From contig CAISTY010000022.1 of assembly GCA_903888515.1 (NCBI GenBank), forward strand, positions 1-64,000: a DNA stretch of 64,000 bases. The letters run 5' to 3'. The position numbers were made by a program, and so were the translations under genes. The notes under the pieces are model-generated. The model was not told the DNA's origin. It saw nothing but the letters and a program-made list of their open reading frames with translations, and ran no database searches. Of this stretch, positions 1 through 7,890 are shown piece after piece. Source of the DNA: Akkermansiaceae bacterium (GTDB lineage Bacteria; Verrucomicrobiota; Verrucomicrobiia; Verrucomicrobiales; Akkermansiaceae). Each line of letters opens with the position of its first letter. Within the stretch, counting starts at the first letter, position 1.

Positions 1-387
1 CAGCGGAATGTCTCCGAGGACATCGCGGGCGAGAACGTATTCTTCGATTGCGGCGACCAGCGGCGTGCCAAGCGTGGAGAGCAGCTTGCGTGCGGCGTGG
101 AAAAGGTCACGCTCGCGGGTGCTCAGGTCATTGTTGCTGCCCAGTCCGCGCTGGATTTTTTCGGCGGCCAATTTCGCCTCGCGCTTCGCCTTGTCCAGAT
201 CGGTGAACATGCGGCGCTGTCGCTGGCCGTCCACATGGAAGGCGATGGTGTAGCGGGTCTTGCCGCCGGTGATGCCTTGATAGATTGGAACGGTCACCGA
301 TCCGTGGCGAACCAAGGCGTGAGGTCCCTTTTGATTTTCCGTCTTTGTGATGGTGTTTTTGCCGGTTGTCAGAATTTTGTCAGACAT
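1..387 (-). CDS. tyrosine recombinase/integrase, N-terminal part (cut by window edge)
   Basis: The minus strand is open for 129 codons from an ATG at 385-387 and runs off the left edge without a stop. The protein begins MSDKILTTGKN and continues with a VPIYQG segment, a YTIAFHVDGQRQRR strand pair and a helix rich in Lys/Arg/Ala (FTDLDKAKREAKLAAEKI). That is the arm-binding/SAM-like N-terminal layout of tyrosine recombinases common in Verrucomicrobiota and Planctomycetota. The catalytic R-H-R-Y domain would lie outside the window, so the call rests only on the N-terminus. No clear Shine-Dalgarno precedes the start. It may mark the end of an integrated element lying to the left. Confidence 0.6.
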   Translation of the reverse strand, partial: MSDKILTTGKNTITKTENQKGPHALVRHGSVTVPIYQGITGGKTRYTIAFHVDGQRQRRMFTDLDKAKREAKLAAEKIQRGLGSNNDLSTRERDLFHAARKLLSTLGTPLVAAIEEYVLARDVLGDIPL

Positions 388-557
388 GCTAATGGTGGGG
401 TGTCAACGGACCGTCGGAAAGGCATTGGAAGAGCCTCCTAACTCATTTATTTCACGCTCATTAGGCGTGTATTTTGTTAGGTGGCCGATGGCTCTTTCGG
501 CAAATTCCCGTGAAATGCGCCAAACTGGCACAGGAGCCGGTCGATTTTTCGCGGATG

Positions 558-578
558 ATCGCGTCACGGTGACGCGAT
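558..578. promoter_or_regulatory. 21-bp perfect palindrome, candidate activator site upstream of hsp20
   Basis: Ten-base arms (ATCGCGTCAC / GTGACGCGAT) flank a single central G. The centre lies about 86 bp upstream of the transcription start predicted from the sigma-54 promoter at 627-643. That is the usual distance for an enhancer bound by a bacterial enhancer-binding protein. A second inverted repeat (CAACCCGC at 598-605, GCGGGTTG at 622-629) overlaps the -24 element. Palindromy is seen directly; the regulatory role is inferred. Confidence 0.5.
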
Positions 579-626
579 GGATTGTGGAAACGGCACACAA
601 CCCGCTGATTTTCGGGGGTTTGCGGG

Positions 627-643
627 TTGGCACATGATTTGCA
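627..643 (+). promoter_or_regulatory. sigma-54 (-24/-12) promoter for hsp20
   Basis: TTGGCAC followed after five bases by TTGCA gives the GG-N10-GC spacing that defines RpoN promoters. It matches the consensus at every strongly conserved position. Transcription should begin near 654, giving a leader of about 116 nt before the hsp20 ATG. The leader contains a 12-bp palindrome at 726-737. The intergenic stretch 388-769 otherwise shows no gene. Confidence 0.65.
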
Positions 644-769
644 AAGATCCCCTATGTCAGCCTGCCGCAACGGTCTATGACCGCCCGGCGGGAGACCCGG
701 CATGGCGGGTGAAACGGACAAGCCCCCGACCGGTCGGAAACATCATCAACTTGTCCTCATCCAACTAAC

Positions 770-1225
770 ATGAACACGATAACCACATGGAATCCCCTGC
801 GGGACTTGGAAGAAATGCAAGATCGCGTGCTGCGTACGTTCGGGCTGGGCATGAACCGCCGCATGCCGGAAGGCCAGCAATCCATCAGCACGGCCGAATG
901 GGCGCCCTCGGTGGACATTTCCGAGGACGACCATGAATACCTGATCAAGGCCGAACTGCCGGAGGTGAACAAGGAAGACGTCAAGGTCACCGTTGAAAAC
1001 GGCGTGGTGACCATCCGCGGCGAACGCAAACTCGAGAAGGAAGAGAACAACAAGAAATACCACCGCATAGAGCGCAGTTATGGCAGCTTCTTGCGGAGCT
1101 TCGCGATGCCGGAGGATGCCGCCTCGGACAAGGTCACGGCCGACTTCAAGGAAGGTGTGCTGCTGGTGCGCCTCGCCAAATCCGAGGAGAAGAGACCGAA
1201 GCATCTCGAAATCACGGTGAACTGA
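770..1225 (+). CDS. Hsp20/alpha-crystallin family small heat shock protein
   Basis: 151 aa ATP-independent holdase that binds unfolding proteins until DnaK/GroEL can refold them. The N-terminus NTITTWNPLRDLEEMQ is typical of bacterial Hsp20. The alpha-crystallin domain (about residues 45-145) has WAPSVDISEDDHEYLIKAE, a GVVTIRGER strand and the AxFKEGVLLVRLAK motif, and ends in ITVN. It is monocistronic, preceded by a sigma-54 promoter and followed closely by a long GC-rich hairpin. No SD is visible before the ATG (leader ends CCAACTAAC). The identification is firm; paralogue identity cannot be set. Confidence 0.93.
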   Translation: MNTITTWNPLRDLEEMQDRVLRTFGLGMNRRMPEGQQSISTAEWAPSVDISEDDHEYLIKAELPEVNKEDVKVTVENGVVTIRGERKLEKEENNKKYHRIERSYGSFLRSFAMPEDAASDKVTADFKEGVLLVRLAKSEEKRPKHLEITVN

Positions 1226-1236
1226 TCCGCGTTTCC

Positions 1237-1269
1237 GGCGGGAGGCGCCAAGCCATGGCGGCTCCCGCC
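1237..1269. terminator. GC-rich hairpin after hsp20, possible transcription end
   Basis: Arms GGCGGGAG-G-CGCCA and TGGCG-G-CTCCCGCC pair over 13 bp with one G/G mismatch and a five-base loop, 11 bases after the hsp20 stop. There is no T-run, so it may be a factor-dependent terminator, an mRNA-stabilising hairpin, or the scar where the neighbouring pseudogene is broken. Confidence 0.4.
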
Positions 1270-1270
1270 A

Positions 1271-1606
1271 ATACGGGTAGGTGAACACGTCCGCATCGTC
1301 ACCGCACAAGCGCACGTCGCCCGCGGAAGCGGCGGCCTGAGCGGGCCACGGCGCAAGACACGTAGGCACGATGAGCGGCTTGCGCCAGTCGGCCCGCCAC
1401 GCACGGATGACCGCCACGTCCGCCGCCACCAAGTTTGTTAGCGGCACCACCATGGGCGGCTTGTCCGGCGGGGTAAAGGTGGCGCGCAGGCCATCGGCCG
1501 CGCTCAATGCCGCATCAAACGTCCGGCCATCACGGGTCGTCCAGGCACATGCCGGCTCCCCGGCGAACGCGGCGGCGATGCACATCATGACGGGGAGGGA
1601 TTTCAT
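1271..1606 (-). pseudogene. truncated gene for a secreted protein
   Basis: From the ATG at 1604-1606 the minus strand encodes a signal peptide (MKSLPVMMCIAAAFAGEPACA) followed by WTTRDGRTFDAAL and VVPLTNLVAADVAVIRAW. This is the short W-T-x-x-DGRTFxA / VPLxxLxxxD module that starts many secreted planctomycete and verrucomicrobial proteins. Recognisable sequence fades near the hairpin at 1237-1269. The frame then stays open antisense to hsp20, where it cannot be real coding sequence. I read it as a gene whose 3' part was deleted. Function unknown. Confidence 0.45.
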
Positions 1607-1681
1607 GCGAAGGACGGGCAATGATAGATCGAATCATGGGGGGTTCCCATTATTTTTTCCAAACAGCCACAAATCCCTGTC

Positions 1682-1707
1682 GCCACAGATGTCTGCCACA
1701 AATGTCT
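1682..1707. repeat. two 13-bp tandem units upstream of pruA
   Basis: GCCACAGATGTCT is followed directly by GCCACAAATGTCT, preceded by a looser GCCACAAATCCCTGT copy at 1665-1679. It sits in the pruA leader and belongs in style with the other short tandem repeats in spacers of this window. Confidence 0.6.
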
Positions 1708-1755
1708 TGCCTCTGCGGAGCGTAGCGTTACACTCGAGGAGCCAACAGCAACCCC

Positions 1756-3387
1756 ATGAATCACTCCATATTCGATTTCAAACTGCCCAGGAATGAGCCG
1801 ATCTTCACTTACGCGCCAGGCACTCCGGAGCGCGCGGCGCTCAAATTGGAGTTGGCCAGACAACAGTCCTTGGAACTGGAAATTCCGTTGATCATTGGAG
1901 GCCAGGAGGTCAAAACCGGCAAACTCGGCAAAGTGGTGATGCCGCACAACCACCAGCATGTTCTGGCCACCTATCAGATGGTGACCGCCAAGGAAGTGGC
2001 GATGGCGATCGAGGCGGCCATGCAAGCCAAGAAAATCTGGTCGGACATGCCGTGGGAGGACCGTGCACACATCACCTTGAAAGCGGCGGACCTGCTGGCC
2101 GGCAAATACCGCTACGTGATCAATGCCGCCACCATGCTGGGGCAAAGCAAAAATGCCTACCAAGCCGAAATCGATTCGGCCTGCGAGGTAATCGATTTCC
2201 TGCGCTTCAATGTCTATTTCGCCAATAGAATCTACAAGGAACAACCCGCGTCGTCGGACGGCGTGATCAACAAAACGGAATACCGGCCGCTGGAGGGTTT
2301 TGTGTTCGCGGTGTCGCCCTTCAACTTCACGGCCATCGCTTCCAACCTCAACATGTCGCCCGTCATCATGGGTAACACTACCGTATGGAAACCGGCCACC
2401 ACCTCGATCCTCTCCAACTATTATCTGATGAAGGTGTTCAAGGAGGCAGGCCTGCCCGATGGAGTTATCAACTTCCTGCCAGGGCAGGGGTCGGTCATCG
2501 GCAAGGAGGTGTTTGCGCACCGGGATCTGGCCGGCATCCATTTCACCGGCTCCACGAGTACCTTCAACTTCTTCTGGCGCCAGCTCGCCGAAAACCTCCC
2601 CACCTATAAGAACTATCCGAAAATCGTCGGTGAAACCGGTGGCAAGGATTTCATCATCGCGCATCCCTCGGCCAATGTGGATGAACTCGCCGTGGGCATT
2701 GTCCGGGGTGCCTACGAGTATCAGGGACAAAAATGCTCCGCCGCCTCGCGCGCCTATATTCCCGCCGGTTTGTGGCCCGCGGTGAAAGCGAAACTCGTGG
2801 ACATGCTGGCCAGAATCAAGATGGGCGATGTCTGCGACTTCTCCAACTTGGTCAATGCCGTCATCGATGAACCGGCCTTCGACAGCATCATGTCCTATAT
2901 CGAAAAAGCCCGCGCCAGCACGGACGCCGAAATCATCATCGGCGGCAAGGGGGACAAATCGAAGGGCTTCTTCATCGAACCCACCCTGATCCTCACCAAA
3001 GATCCCCACTTCATCACCATGGAGGAGGAGATCTTCGGTCCGGTGCTCACGGTGTTCGTTTATCCCGATGAGGATTTTGAAGCGACGCTCGATCTGGTGG
3101 ATTCCACCAGCCCCTACGGCTTGACCGGCGCCCTGTTTGCAACCGAGCGCACGGCGATCATCAAAGGTTGCGAAAAACTGCGCTATGCGGCGGGCAACTT
3201 CTACGTCAACGACAAACCTACGGGTGCCGTAGTAGGTCAGCAGCCGTTCGGCGGGGCGAGAGGCTCCGGCACCAACGACAAGGCGGGCGGCAGCATGAAT
3301 CTGCTGCGCTGGGTCAATCCCCGCACCATCAAGGAAACGCTGGTCCCGCCCACCCGCTTCGAGTATCCCTTCATGCAGGAACCGTGA
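1756..3387 (+). CDS. pruA: 1-pyrroline-5-carboxylate dehydrogenase (ALDH4-type)
   Basis: 543 aa enzyme oxidising glutamate-gamma-semialdehyde to glutamate with NAD+, the second step of proline catabolism. The whole chain follows the long ALDH4A1 (mitochondrial-like) form: PFNFTAI, the NAD-binding KPATTS, FTGSTSTF, the general base in GETGGKDF, the catalytic Cys in YQGQKCSAASR, EEIFGPVL, and the C-terminal QQPFGGARGSGTNDKAGG motif. No proline dehydrogenase is adjacent, so PutA-type fusion is excluded. The last 17 bases overlap the convergent recJ end. Leader pyrimidine/adenine-rich, no SD. Confidence 0.95.
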   Translation: MNHSIFDFKLPRNEPIFTYAPGTPERAALKLELARQQSLELEIPLIIGGQEVKTGKLGKVVMPHNHQHVLATYQMVTAKEVAMAIEAAMQAKKIWSDMPWEDRAHITLKAADLLAGKYRYVINAATMLGQSKNAYQAEIDSACEVIDFLRFNVYFANRIYKEQPASSDGVINKTEYRPLEGFVFAVSPFNFTAIASNLNMSPVIMGNTTVWKPATTSILSNYYLMKVFKEAGLPDGVINFLPGQGSVIGKEVFAHRDLAGIHFTGSTSTFNFFWRQLAENLPTYKNYPKIVGETGGKDFIIAHPSANVDELAVGIVRGAYEYQGQKCSAASRAYIPAGLWPAVKAKLVDMLARIKMGDVCDFSNLVNAVIDEPAFDSIMSYIEKARASTDAEIIIGGKGDKSKGFFIEPTLILTKDPHFITMEEEIFGPVLTVFVYPDEDFEATLDLVDSTSPYGLTGALFATERTAIIKGCEKLRYAAGNFYVNDKPTGAVVGQQPFGGARGSGTNDKAGGSMNLLRWVNPRTIKETLVPPTRFEYPFMQEP

Positions 3388-5083
3388 CCTCCTCGGCCGC
3401 CCGCACGTCTTGAATGTTCAATTGCAGGGTCGTGCGTCCGCGGAAGGTATTGCGGTCGATGGTGAAGGCGATGTCCCACGGCGGATCGGGCAGCGGGTAT
3501 TCACCGCCACCGAAGAAGACCGCGTCCTGCTCGTGATAACCCTGGCGCAGCATCAGCCGCAAATGGTGGTTCTTCATGTGCTGCGGGGAACGGCTCAGGC
3601 CGATGGCGCGGGAGATGAAAACCGGTTGTGGGTTGCCGTTGCCGAACGGTTGCAATAGGTCATAGCTGGCAAGGAATTCCAGTGACAGCTGATCGAATGA
3701 AATCTCGGCGTCATACGTCAGCTTCGGTTGGCGCTGTTCTTCGCTGGTGGTTTTGAGAACATACTCCGCGAAGGTCTTCCGGAATCCGTCAATTTGCCCT
3801 TCATGGATCGAAAGTCCCGCAGCCATCGCGTGCCCGCCGCCCGCGATGAAATTCCCTGCGCACGCACGAATCGCCTCCACCAGCGAAACCCCGGCGATGC
3901 TGCGCCCGGATCCTTTGCCCAACCCATGCTCGTCAATCGCGACCATGAAGGTCGGTTTGTGATATTGCCTCATCAAGCGCGATGCGACGATGCCAACCAC
4001 CCCGTGGTGCCAGGAGCGCGAGCCGAGCACGATGACTGGATCATGGGCCGGATCAAAGTCACGGGTGAGCATCTCCACCGCTTCGCGCCGGATCAGTCCT
4101 TCGTGCGTCTGCCTATCCCTGTTATAGACATCCAGCTTGTGGGCGAGTTCATGGGCATGCCGCCGGCACTCGGTCGTGAGAATGGCCAGCGCGTCCTCCG
4201 GCGCGTCCATGCGCCCGGCCGCATTGAGACGCGGGCCGATCCGGAAGCCGACATCCATCGAGGACGCGACCCCATTCATGCCGGTGACCTCCTGCAATGC
4301 CCGCAATCCGGGATTGAGGGTGTTCGATAACTGTTTGAGTCCGTGGCGCACCAGCAGGCGGTTCTCGTCGATCATCGGCACGATGTCCGAGATGGTCGCC
4401 ACGGCCACCAGATCGATCCATTCCTTGAGATCGAGATCAATGCGGCGGGTTTTCATCAGGGCGTGACCCAGCTTGAAGACCACCCCGGCGGCACAGAGGT
4501 ATTGGAAATCGGTGCCACATTTCGGATTCACCAGCGCACAGCAAGCCGGTTTTTCCCCGGGTGTGGGTTCATGGTGATCGACAATGAGCACATCAATTCC
4601 GTCCGCACGCAACGCCGCCACTTCGGCAATGGAAACCGTGCCGCAATCCACCGTGATGAGCAGGTCCGGCTTCGGTCCTTCCCGCATGCAACGTTCGAGC
4701 GCCGCCAAGCTCAGGCCATATCCCTCCGGACCCCGCCGCGGGATGAAATGGCGCGGTTCCAGACCGTAGGCCATCAGGATTCTGCGCATCAATGCGATCG
4801 AGGCCACCCCATCCACGTCATAGTCGCCGTAAATGCACACTTGCTGGCCCTGATCGATGGCTAACAGAATCCGCGCCACCGCGATCCGCATGTCGGGAAT
4901 CAGAAAGGGATCCGCCAGATGTTCCAAGCGAGGGCGCAAGTAGCCCTCCAGATCCATGCCTGCGGGGAGTCCCCGTTGGCGGATCAGGTGTTCCAGAATC
5001 GGCGGAAACGAACCCGGCGCGCCATTTCCCATGTTTTGAAACGGTGCGCCTAGAGGAATCCAGCGTAAAGGGAGGGCTCGCAT
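3371..5083 (-). CDS. recJ: single-stranded-DNA-specific 5'-3' exonuclease RecJ
   Basis: About 570 aa, close to E. coli RecJ (577). It degrades ssDNA from 5' ends in recombination and mismatch repair. DHH-phosphoesterase motifs are intact: YGDYDVDGVAS, LITVDCG, the DHH signature in VDHHEP, and the later GGGHAMAAG of the DHHA1 domain, followed by the OB-fold (C-terminal third). I prefer the ATG at 5083 (MRALPLRWIPLG); a GTG at 5119 would add 12 residues. It converges on pruA and is followed upstream on the same strand by the terpenoid-like cluster after a 63-nt gap. Confidence 0.95.
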   Translation of the reverse strand: MRALPLRWIPLGAPFQNMGNGAPGSFPPILEHLIRQRGLPAGMDLEGYLRPRLEHLADPFLIPDMRIAVARILLAIDQGQQVCIYGDYDVDGVASIALMRRILMAYGLEPRHFIPRRGPEGYGLSLAALERCMREGPKPDLLITVDCGTVSIAEVAALRADGIDVLIVDHHEPTPGEKPACCALVNPKCGTDFQYLCAAGVVFKLGHALMKTRRIDLDLKEWIDLVAVATISDIVPMIDENRLLVRHGLKQLSNTLNPGLRALQEVTGMNGVASSMDVGFRIGPRLNAAGRMDAPEDALAILTTECRRHAHELAHKLDVYNRDRQTHEGLIRREAVEMLTRDFDPAHDPVIVLGSRSWHHGVVGIVASRLMRQYHKPTFMVAIDEHGLGKGSGRSIAGVSLVEAIRACAGNFIAGGGHAMAAGLSIHEGQIDGFRKTFAEYVLKTTSEEQRQPKLTYDAEISFDQLSLEFLASYDLLQPFGNGNPQPVFISRAIGLSRSPQHMKNHHLRLMLRQGYHEQDAVFFGGGEYPLPDPPWDIAFTIDRNTFRGRTTLQLNIQDVRAAEEVTVPA

Positions 5084-5182
5084 GAGGCGCACTGACTCTG
5101 CCTTGCGAAAGTCCGTCACACAAGGCCGGATATTGGCTTTTATTCCCGGCCGGTGTGGCCATGCATCCGAACCGCTGCCCGT

Positions 5183-6988
5183 TCATTTCAAGTGCCTTCT
5201 GAGCGCTTCAAAATAAAAGATCAGAGGATACAATTTCTCGTCGTACCACAACAGCGCGAAATACAGGCCTATCGGGCTGGATCGCAGGCCGTTATTGGCC
5301 GCCTCATTTTCAAGCCATGCGAATCCATTCAGGATGGCCGCATGATCGCCACCGATCAATGCGGAGATTGCGAGCGATGTCTCCTCCATCGTTCCCGCAA
5401 CTCCAAACTCCCCGCCCCAACTGCCATTCTCATTCTGCTGACCTAGCAGAAATACCCGCGCGTCGGACACCATCCGTCGGATCCGCCCCTTTGCCGGCCC
5501 ATCGATACTCTCACACAACAAGCTGTCCTTCAGATAGACCATGATCTTCGCAGTCCCGTAAACCGGATTCCGCTGGTTTGAAGTCATCTGATTGCCAAAC
5601 CACAGCGGCCACCAGCTGCCATTGCCATTCTGGGCATTCCCCAGAAAGACGATTGCCTTGGCAATGCACTGCCGCACCGCATTCCGCAATTCTCCCGGCA
5701 TCCGCTCTCCCGCAACCTCGAGTGATTTGACCAAAGCCAGCATGGCATGTCCCGTCAGATCAGCGCAGCTACAATCGAAGGGAAGCCTTCCCCACCCCTT
5801 GCAAAATGTCGGAAATCCTCCGTCCTTGTTTTGAAGCTTGGTCAGCCACCGACATCCGTTGATGATCGACTCGTGATCCCCAATGTCAGAAACACCTAAC
5901 ACAATCAGAGCCAGAATCGCCCCCGACGTGTCGTCGACATCAGGCACGGAGCCGGGAAAATCGGTCCATCCCCAGCCACCAGGCTGTGCCAGATTGAATG
6001 GGTGTACGTCCCTGTGCTGAATTGCTTGCAGATGATTCACCAGCGTCCTCACCTCTGCTGCCGAAAATTCATTGGCCAGCTCGGACCCAAACGCATTGAC
6101 GCTGAGTGTGGTGACCCATGTTGACAAGTCGGTGTCGATTGGCCAACTGCCATCGGCCCGTTGGCGGCTGCGCAGGAAAGCGAGCCCTTGGGTGCTAACC
6201 TTGAGTTGCCCGAATCCGGAGGAAATCAAGCACATGGTGACGAATGCAGTCAGTGGAATCGCTTCGAGAAATCCGCCGCTTTTGGGGACAAGACCTTCAA
6301 GTTTTCGCAACGCGGGCTGAATGGATCTGCATCTGATCCAGTACATGAACGGGTTGTGGCGCTTCCTGGCTTTGAAGACGAAGATTCCAACAGCGATCAG
6401 CGCGGGTATTGCATAACTCACCACCCGTAAATTAAATACCCCGTACCACGACGCGGGAAGCAAGGTGAATTCAAAGGGCAACTGCGGAATTCTCGCGCAG
6501 GCATCCTTGTCGAGCAGCCCGCAAATGGCCAGCATCGCAAGGATTGGGACGGAAAAGGTGAGGTCTTTGCCGTAAAACCTCAACACCGGGGTGATCATGT
6601 CGCCTTTGGTCAAATCAATGTCCTGTCGGCCAAGGTACCTCCTGATACCCTCGAGGGCATCCCTGGATCGCTCGCCACCCTCTCCGCAATAGCTGATGGA
6701 GCCATAACACAGCAGCGAAGTGCTGACGTTGCTTTTGCATTCCGGCGTGTCGCCAAATCCTCCATCGCTATTGTTGTTTTCCAAGAGCCAGTCCAGCCCG
6801 CTGAGGATGGGTTGAGCGTCGGATACATTGCCGTTGAGTTTCAACGCAACAATAGCCACTGCCGTTCCCAGTGCGCTCGAGGAGAGCCTGCCCCTCCAAA
6901 AACCAGCGTCGTTCCGCTCCGATTTGAGCAGTCCTGCAAGAATTTCATACTGGTTCTCAAGAGTGCTCTTTTCCATAATGACATCCAT
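5183..6988 (-). CDS. squalene-hopene cyclase-like class II terpene cyclase family protein
   Basis: About 601 aa with prenyltransferase/squalene-oxidase repeats of (alpha/alpha)6-barrel cyclases: GFWRGRLSSSALGTAV near the start, QW-like repeats NNNSDGGFGD, RQRADGSWPID, KLQNKDGGFPTF, AQNGNGSWWPLWF and NENGSWGGEF. The catalytic-acid motif of class II cyclases is present as PDVDDTSGA (DVDDT at about residues 350-354). A hydrophobic segment (VVSYAIPALIAVGIFVF, about 195-215) suggests membrane attachment, as in SHC. It is last in a five-gene operon. Starts at 6988 (MDVIMEKS), 6976 or GTG 7021 are possible; the GTG would overlap the previous stop. Substrate unknown; shorter than canonical SHC. Confidence 0.75.
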   Translation of the reverse strand: MDVIMEKSTLENQYEILAGLLKSERNDAGFWRGRLSSSALGTAVAIVALKLNGNVSDAQPILSGLDWLLENNNSDGGFGDTPECKSNVSTSLLCYGSISYCGEGGERSRDALEGIRRYLGRQDIDLTKGDMITPVLRFYGKDLTFSVPILAMLAICGLLDKDACARIPQLPFEFTLLPASWYGVFNLRVVSYAIPALIAVGIFVFKARKRHNPFMYWIRCRSIQPALRKLEGLVPKSGGFLEAIPLTAFVTMCLISSGFGQLKVSTQGLAFLRSRQRADGSWPIDTDLSTWVTTLSVNAFGSELANEFSAAEVRTLVNHLQAIQHRDVHPFNLAQPGGWGWTDFPGSVPDVDDTSGAILALIVLGVSDIGDHESIINGCRWLTKLQNKDGGFPTFCKGWGRLPFDCSCADLTGHAMLALVKSLEVAGERMPGELRNAVRQCIAKAIVFLGNAQNGNGSWWPLWFGNQMTSNQRNPVYGTAKIMVYLKDSLLCESIDGPAKGRIRRMVSDARVFLLGQQNENGSWGGEFGVAGTMEETSLAISALIGGDHAAILNGFAWLENEAANNGLRSSPIGLYFALLWYDEKLYPLIFYFEALRRHLK

Positions 6989-7014
6989 CTCAACGCTTCC
7001 CCATAAAAAAGCCG

Positions 7015-7890
7015 CTAGCACAACGATCCCAACGCCAATAGGCCATAAAATGTGTATTCAACGTCAGATGCCGAATCATAGGCAGTCGCCCGAAACCCGC
7101 CGTTATCATACAACCCATCAACAAAAGCAAGGCAATCAGGCTTGATCAAGCGGAGGTCAGCACCGAGAAAATGAAGCGCATACAAGGCAACACCTGTTGA
7201 AAGCAAGTCTTCAGCAGGAGCTTGGCGAAGCGCGGCAAATCCGCCCTTTCCCCGGTAAAATGTCTTCAGCACTTCAACCGCATCGGACTTGCGATTTCCT
7301 GCGATTTCCAGGATGACTGCCGTTGCCGCAACCACGGGGCAGGGACGCCCGCTCAATGTGAGCGAGCGCCTATAGCGGGCGGCAATTAATTGTATTTGCC
7401 GGTAGTCTTCCAGATAGTGCAGTGCCAACACGCCGAGGAATCCGCCGTATTCCTGCTGCTGCGAGCTGGTTTGCGCCAGATCGGCGGCAATTTGCCTTCG
7501 CAATGTTTCGGTGATGTCGTCCAAGCCGATGAGCTTTGCATACAGAATCGCCCCACAATAAAGATGTACCCCGGTCAGGCGATTCGCTGTGACCGCCGTT
7601 GCCACATAATTTCTAAGCGGCTCCATGATCCCACTAACAGAAAGGGACTCCGCAAGATAGCATCCGAAAAGCGTGTAGTACAAGTCGCACCTCTCGCCCC
7701 TGTCAGGAAATCCGCCCTGAGGCGTCTGATTGCGAATCAAATATGACCGGATCTCGGCGATCATTTCGCAATCCAGCATCAATGTGGATCTGGCAAGCAC
7801 CGATTCAATCAACTTAGGCCGGACCCTTGCCAACCGAGGTTGCGCCGCCAGTCTAAATATGCTCCTTGAAAAGTTTCCCCAAAATTTCAT
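7015..7890 (-). CDS. prenyltransferase beta-subunit-like (alpha/alpha)6 barrel protein
   Basis: About 291 aa from ATG 7890; the frame extends further upstream but only inside the preceding gene. Repeats QGGFPDRGERCDLYYTLFG, YRGKGGFAAL and NGGFRATAYDSASDVEYTF resemble the GGF repeats of protein-prenyltransferase beta subunits and of terpene-cyclase halves. I see neither the protein-prenyltransferase zinc ligands with confidence nor a DxDD motif, so it may be a non-catalytic partner of the downstream cyclase. The start overlaps the end of the polyprenyl synthase gene by 38 nt, suggesting coupled translation. Substrate unknown. Confidence 0.6.
   Translation of the reverse strand: MKFWGNFSRSIFRLAAQPRLARVRPKLIESVLARSTLMLDCEMIAEIRSYLIRNQTPQGGFPDRGERCDLYYTLFGCYLAESLSVSGIMEPLRNYVATAVTANRLTGVHLYCGAILYAKLIGLDDITETLRRQIAADLAQTSSQQQEYGGFLGVLALHYLEDYRQIQLIAARYRRSLTLSGRPCPVVAATAVILEIAGNRKSDAVEVLKTFYRGKGGFAALRQAPAEDLLSTGVALYALHFLGADLRLIKPDCLAFVDGLYDNGGFRATAYDSASDVEYTFYGLLALGSLC

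Noticed and set aside
746-1621. Full 291-codon minus frame as a functional gene
   Set aside because: Only its first ~110 codons look like protein; the rest is antisense to hsp20, so I annotate a truncated pseudogene.
1603-3009. 468-codon antisense frame opposite pruA
   Set aside because: Shadow of a confidently identified dehydrogenase gene.
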